Positions 5,029 through 8,301 of a DNA stretch of 8,301 nt are shown here, piece by piece. This DNA comes from Candidatus Aminicenantota bacterium (GTDB taxonomy: Bacteria > Acidobacteriota > Aminicenantia > Aminicenantales > Aminicenantaceae), in NCBI GenBank assembly GCA_030607635.1, contig JAUWJP010000060.1, positions 1-8,301 on the forward strand. Reading direction: 5' to 3'. Position 1 is the first letter of the stretch, and every line of letters starts with the position of its first letter. A program made the translations under genes and the position numbers. The notes under the pieces are model-generated. The model was not told the origin of the DNA. It ran no database searches and worked only from the letters and a program-made list of their open reading frames with translations.

Positions 5029-7038
5029 CTAAGCATTAATAATTTTCTCCTGAAGAGTATCTACTTCTTTAGCTAATAATGTCCTCTGAGGATGGCGAAA
5101 AACAAAACGAAGAGATAAACTGATTTTACCGCTTGGAATGGATGATCCTGAAAAACGGTCATGAGGGTCAAACTCCATCAGGCCCGGAATGGCAAGCTTC
5201 TCCACAACTTCCTTTATATCTTGATAAAGCACACTTCGACTAGAAATAAAAGAAACATCTCGAGTGATGCTGGGGAATCTATCCACTGGAGTGAACTCGA
5301 AAGAATAAGGTTGCTTCTCGAATAACAGGGCCAGGTTCAATTCAGCTGCCCAGACGGGTTCTTTCAAGGAGTAGGAATCGAGAAGATTTTTTTTGAGCAG
5401 CCCACAATAACCAACCGTCTCCTCTTTGAAAATCATAGCGAGAGAATACTCCTGCTCGAAGAAGGCATGGTCTTTTTCCTTAAAGGAAAAAGGTTCGTAC
5501 CTTGAGTAAGTCATAAGAGATTCCAACGCTCCTTTAATGCGGAAAAAGTCAGTATCTTCACTCTTTCTATGCCATTGGACCGGGCCCACTAGACCTGTTG
5601 TTGCCAGGGCAAGTGTTAGCTGTTCTCGATTTGTCTCATTTTGCCAAAAATAAGCGTTTCCAATCTCAAAGAGATGAATACCTTCGGCACCTCTGTTTTT
5701 GTTCCAGACAATGTTCTCCAGCAATCCTCCCAGGAGTGTTGTCCTGAGGAGTGACGCCTTTGAAGAAACAGGATTTCTGATTTCTATGGCCTTCTGTCCG
5801 GTTTGGAGTCTGGCTTCTTTTTCAGGATCAGAAAAACTGAAATTGAGAACCTCATCAAAACCATTGCAGAAAAGAAGCTGCCGAAATTTATTGATTCTCT
5901 CTCTTTTCTGATCCACTGGGAGTTCTAACGCTCTGAGAGGCGGGAGAGAGGCAGGAATCTTATCATATCCATAAAAACGTGCAATCTCTTCAATAAGGTC
6001 CGCTTCCCTTTCTACATCGACCCTGAACTGAGGAATTTTAACCTGCCATACTCCTTTTTGTTGGACTTCGGCCTGGAAGCCAAGGCTGGCGAGAGTTCGC
6101 TCGGCAAATTCCCCATCAAGCTCCAGCCCAAGGAGATCAGAAATACGATGGTGGCGTAAGACGACTGTTTTCTCCTTTTTAGGTTTAGGATAGACATCTG
6201 CAATGCCCTTAGCAGCTTTACCTCCTAATTGAGTCAGCAAAGAGGCTGCCATTAAGGCGGCCTGAGGGGGAAAAGAAATATCAGCTCCCCTCTCAAATCG
6301 GTATGAAGCATCCGTCGAAATCCCTGTTTTCTTGCTGGTTTTCCGGATAGAGACTGGGTCAAAACAGGCACTTTCTATAAAAACATCCTGAGTGCTCTCC
6401 TTAACAGAGGACTCCTCCCCGCCTATGATTCCGGCCAGGGCTATGGGCTTTTTCTCATCGGCAATCACCAGCATCTCTGGGGTAAGAGAAATATCGCTGT
6501 CTTCTAAACTTCTTAGTACTTCTGCATCTTTTGCTTTCCGGATTATGATTTTTCTGCCAGAAATCTTGGCCAAATCAAAAGCATGAATAGGATGAGCAGT
6601 TGCGAAGAGGACATAATTGGTCACATCAACAACGTTGTTGATAGGCTTTAAGCCCACAGCTTCAATCCTCTTCCTCAACCATTCAGGGGAAGGGCCAACC
6701 TGTATGCCTTTGATAACCATACCGCTATAACGAGGACAAAGTTCATCATCCCAGATTCGGACATCAGCAAGGTCAGAAATCTTTTGTTCAATCTCCGTCA
6801 GTGGCCACTTCCGCTCCTTAATGCCCAGCTCAAGCGCTGTAGCTAATTCTCGGGCAACTCCCAGATGTCCGAGAGTATCAGGACGGTTGGCGTAGGTCTC
6901 GATGTCCAATATGACATCTGAACCTTTCTCTTCCCAATCCTCCACCATTAATCCAATCATATTTAGCTTTTCGATCAATACAGGAAGAGAAAGATCAATC
7001 TCGATATAATCCTTTAGCCAATTTAAACTTATTATCAT
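5029..7038 (-). CDS. pheT: Phenylalanyl-tRNA synthetase beta subunit lacking the EMAP-type tRNA-binding domain
   Basis: PheT is the large subunit of the alpha2-beta2 enzyme that charges tRNA-Phe; it carries the editing site and tRNA contacts. The N-terminus (MIISLNWLKDYIEIDLSL, then LNMIGLMVEDWEE to residue 37) is typical. It then runs within about ten residues into DIETYANRPDTLGHLGVARELA (45-66). In usual bacterial PheT about 110 residues of an EMAP/OB tRNA-binding domain lie between these parts, so this protein has 669 residues instead of roughly 790. The rest is present: B3/B4 editing region (about 100-275, NNVVDVTNYVLF, AHPIHAFD, AGIIGGEES), B5 domain (about 290-362, RVDVEREADLIEEIARFYGYDKI), the catalytic-like core, and the C-terminal ferredoxin-fold anticodon-binding domain (about 578-669). 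It ends around ten residues short of typical homologues. The ATG overlaps the pheS stop as ATGA without its own strong ribosome binding site. Confidence 0.96.
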   Translation of the reverse strand: MIISLNWLKDYIEIDLSLPVLIEKLNMIGLMVEDWEEKGSDVILDIETYANRPDTLGHLGVARELATALELGIKERKWPLTEIEQKISDLADVRIWDDELCPRYSGMVIKGIQVGPSPEWLRKRIEAVGLKPINNVVDVTNYVLFATAHPIHAFDLAKISGRKIIIRKAKDAEVLRSLEDSDISLTPEMLVIADEKKPIALAGIIGGEESSVKESTQDVFIESACFDPVSIRKTSKKTGISTDASYRFERGADISFPPQAALMAASLLTQLGGKAAKGIADVYPKPKKEKTVVLRHHRISDLLGLELDGEFAERTLASLGFQAEVQQKGVWQVKIPQFRVDVEREADLIEEIARFYGYDKIPASLPPLRALELPVDQKRERINKFRQLLFCNGFDEVLNFSFSDPEKEARLQTGQKAIEIRNPVSSKASLLRTTLLGGLLENIVWNKNRGAEGIHLFEIGNAYFWQNETNREQLTLALATTGLVGPVQWHRKSEDTDFFRIKGALESLMTYSRYEPFSFKEKDHAFFEQEYSLAMIFKEETVGYCGLLKKNLLDSYSLKEPVWAAELNLALLFEKQPYSFEFTPVDRFPSITRDVSFISSRSVLYQDIKEVVEKLAIPGLMEFDPHDRFSGSSIPSGKISLSLRFVFRHPQRTLLAKEVDTLQEKIINA

Positions 7039-8087
7039 TTTAACGTGAACTGCCTTATGAACCTCAAATCATTCTCATAAAAAAATCTCATGTCAGGTAT
7101 CTGGAAAGCAGACATGGCGGTCCTGTCTATTCCCAAGCCAAAAGCGAATCCAGAATACTTCTCGGGGTCGATGTTGACGTTCTTTAAAACCTGAGGGTCC
7201 ACCATCCCAGAACCTAAAATCTCTATCCATCCACTCCCTCCGCAAACTCGACATTCTTCATTTTTGCCTGCACAGACAGTGCATTCGATGTCAATCTCAG
7301 CCGACGGCTCGGTGAAAGGAAAGAAGCTCGGCCGAAACCTTATTTTGATTTTCTCGTAAAAAAGCGTCTTGAGAAAATGCTCCAACGTTCCTTTTAAATG
7401 GGCAAAAGTGATGCCTTCATCCACAACAAGTCCTTCAACCTGGTAAAACATGGGAAGATGGGTTGGGTCGGGTGTTTCCCTCCGGTAGACTTTACCAGGG
7501 GTAATTATCCTGATGGGGGGTTTCCGCTTTTCCATAGCTCGTATTTGGACAGGAGAGGTGTGAGTGCGGAGAAGCAAGTCATCCGTTATATAAAGAGTAT
7601 CCCAGTCATCTCGAGCAGGATGATAAGGGGGAAAATTTAAAGCCTCAAAATTATAATAATCTGTTTCTATTTCAGGACCATCTTCGATGAAATAGCCCAT
7701 GGCCATGAATATATTCTCAATCTCCTGCTGAAAAAGCAAGATAGGATGCGGAGATCCCCAATATTCCTTTTGCCCGGGGAGGGTAAGGTCAATTTTCCCA
7801 GAGCTTGCCTTAAGGGCTGCGGATTCTTTCTTGATGACCTTAAGTTCTCCTCGAACTCTAATTTTCTCCTGGATATGTATTTTCAGATCATTGACCATTT
7901 GACCAAATGCGGCCTTCTCTTCCGGCTTGAGTGTTTTAAGCTCTTCAAAAAGAAGCTTCAGCTCTCCTCGCTTCCGACTCATGAAGGCATTACGAACTTC
8001 CTGGAGGGACTTTTCATCTTTCACACCAGACAGAGCTTTTTCAAATCTTTTTTTGTGTTCCTCTATCTTAGACTTAAAATCTTTCAT
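7035..8087 (-). CDS. pheS: Phenylalanyl-tRNA synthetase alpha subunit
   Basis: PheS is the catalytic subunit that activates phenylalanine with ATP and transfers it to tRNA-Phe. The 350 residues are normal. An N-terminal coiled-coil (about 1-95) contacts tRNA. The class II core starts at SPHPI (112-116); GPEIETDYYNFEALNFP (137-153), LLRTHTSPVQIR (172-183), motif 2 GKVYRRETPDPTHLPMFYQVEG (198-219) and motif 3 GFAFGLGIDR (313-322) are all present, with FRPSFFPFTEPSAE before motif 3. An insert carries C269, C272, C279 and C282 as two CxxC pairs, which could bind zinc; such cysteines occur in some bacterial PheS proteins and are absent from the Escherichia coli enzyme. The ATG at 8087 has only a weak purine stretch (AAGGAAAAGAG) upstream. 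It is the first gene of the cluster visible here. Confidence 0.98.
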   Translation of the reverse strand: MKDFKSKIEEHKKRFEKALSGVKDEKSLQEVRNAFMSRKRGELKLLFEELKTLKPEEKAAFGQMVNDLKIHIQEKIRVRGELKVIKKESAALKASSGKIDLTLPGQKEYWGSPHPILLFQQEIENIFMAMGYFIEDGPEIETDYYNFEALNFPPYHPARDDWDTLYITDDLLLRTHTSPVQIRAMEKRKPPIRIITPGKVYRRETPDPTHLPMFYQVEGLVVDEGITFAHLKGTLEHFLKTLFYEKIKIRFRPSFFPFTEPSAEIDIECTVCAGKNEECRVCGGSGWIEILGSGMVDPQVLKNVNIDPEKYSGFAFGLGIDRTAMSAFQIPDMRFFYENDLRFIRQFTLK

Positions 8088-8108
8088 ATTTATGCACTCT
8101 TTTCCTTA

Positions 8109-8132
8109 GCCTGATTTATTCATAAATTAGGC
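8109..8132 (-). promoter_or_regulatory. Hairpin just upstream of pheS, alternative to the long inverted repeat
   Basis: On the minus strand GCCTAATTTAT pairs with ATAAATCAGGC, 11-base arms with one A-C mismatch and only two bases (GA) between them. It ends 21 bases before the pheS ATG, directly ahead of the weak purine-rich ribosome-binding stretch. There is no U-run after it, so it does not look like a terminator. Its first arm lies within the 8123-8137 arm of the longer inverted repeat, so the two structures exclude each other. A role in pheS expression is inference. Confidence 0.5.
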
Positions 8133-8245
8133 CGACACCAATATTTAGTTTCATTGATATCTACTCGTTACTCTGATTTCACTTCTAGCAGAACATTCAA
8201 TAGGGCTCAAATGCATTTCTTTTTATTATATGTCGGCCTAATTTA
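8123..8245. repeat. 15-bp perfect inverted repeat enclosing 93 bases upstream of pheS
   Basis: TAAATTAGGCCGACA at 8123-8137 is the exact reverse complement of 8231-8245. The 93 enclosed bases are AT-rich and hold no credible gene. The whole 123-base unit could be a small nonautonomous element with terminal inverted repeats, or the two arms of a leader RNA fold. I see no target-site duplication at the edges, which weakens the element reading. A TATAAT box abuts the right arm. Confidence 0.7.
8225..8230 (-). promoter_or_regulatory. Possible -10 box (TATAAT) for the pheST operon
   Basis: The minus strand reads TATAAT immediately downstream of the ACA that ends the right arm of the inverted repeat. 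No good -35 hexamer lies at the correct distance; with a 17-base spacer the site is CCGAAG. If used, transcription would start near 8218, giving a leader of about 130 bases to pheS. That leader would contain the local hairpin but not the right arm of the inverted repeat. Confidence 0.35.
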
Positions 8246-8288
8246 CCCTTCGGGCGGACCGATTTCACCGTATATGCTTCGAGTTTAT

Positions 8289-8301
8289 GGGGACGTTCCC
8301 C
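8289..8301. repeat. GGGGA-CGT-TCCCC palindrome at the window edge
   Basis: Five-base G/C-rich arms surround CGT, and TTTAT precedes them. The 13-base pattern GGGG-N5-CCCC is the fourth member of the palindrome family in this window. Motifs like GGGGACGTTCCCC occur as dispersed palindromes in some bacterial genomes, often thought to be REP-like and associated with Y1-type transposases. The window stops at its last base, so its right flank is unseen. Confidence 0.6.

Noticed and set aside
8151..8216. Short minus-strand reading frame (about 21 codons, starting MHLSPIEC) in the pheS leader, considered as an attenuation leader peptide
   Set aside because: It has no phenylalanine codons, no ribosome binding site, and no U-run terminator after it.
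8088..8301. T-box riboswitch upstream of pheS
   Set aside because: I could not find the conserved T-box sequence or a following intrinsic terminator in the leader.
1..8301. CRISPR array, tRNA or rRNA genes, integrase or defence genes
   Set aside because: Looked for and not seen: no regularly spaced direct repeats, no tRNA-like fold noticed in the gaps, and every long reading frame belongs to a housekeeping family.

Overview
This window holds one co-oriented gene cluster, entirely on the minus strand and reading from right to left: pheS, pheT, a ZapB-like coiled-coil gene, zapA, a probable structured RNA (6S candidate), rny, ymdB, xseA and xseB. Every coding call is a conserved bacterial housekeeping family. 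Base composition is moderate to slightly AT-rich. Non-ATG starts are common (TTG for xseA and the ZapB-like gene, GTG for rny) and are backed by good Shine-Dalgarno sequences. The gene set, a PheT without the EMAP-type tRNA-binding domain, and dispersed GGGG-N5-CCCC palindromes suggest an uncultivated Gram-negative-type bacterium. Nitrospirota, Desulfobacterota, Omnitrophota and Aerophobota-like lineages are all possible; the sequence alone does not settle the phylum.

Layout, in transcription order. 8301-8088 is a noncoding leader upstream of pheS. It has a palindrome at its far end, a 15-bp perfect inverted repeat (8123-8137 with 8231-8245), a TATAAT box, and a local hairpin that competes for one arm of the inverted repeat. 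pheS and pheT (8087-5029) overlap by 4 bases and encode the two subunits of phenylalanyl-tRNA synthetase. Next come a ZapB-like gene and zapA (4989-4403), also overlapping by 4 bases, which encode small Z-ring-associated proteins. The 240-base gap before rny folds into a long imperfect rod (about 4390-4234) and sits where 6S RNA is found behind zapA in many bacteria. rny, ymdB and xseA (4162-489) are chained by two 11-base overlaps. xseB follows after an 82-base gap containing two palindromes. The cluster ends in a terminator-like palindrome (58-82) next to a dispersed-repeat fragment (21-54).

The second half is mainly nucleic-acid degradation: RNase Y (membrane endoribonuclease), YmdB (cyclic-nucleotide phosphodiesterase family, linked to RNase Y in Bacillus) and both exonuclease VII subunits. 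The first half covers aminoacylation and cell division. I see no defence system, integrase, CRISPR array or other accessory cassette. The points of interest are the reduced PheT, the switch-like leader of pheS, the candidate 6S RNA, and the palindrome family inserted at operon boundaries and inside the exonuclease VII pair.
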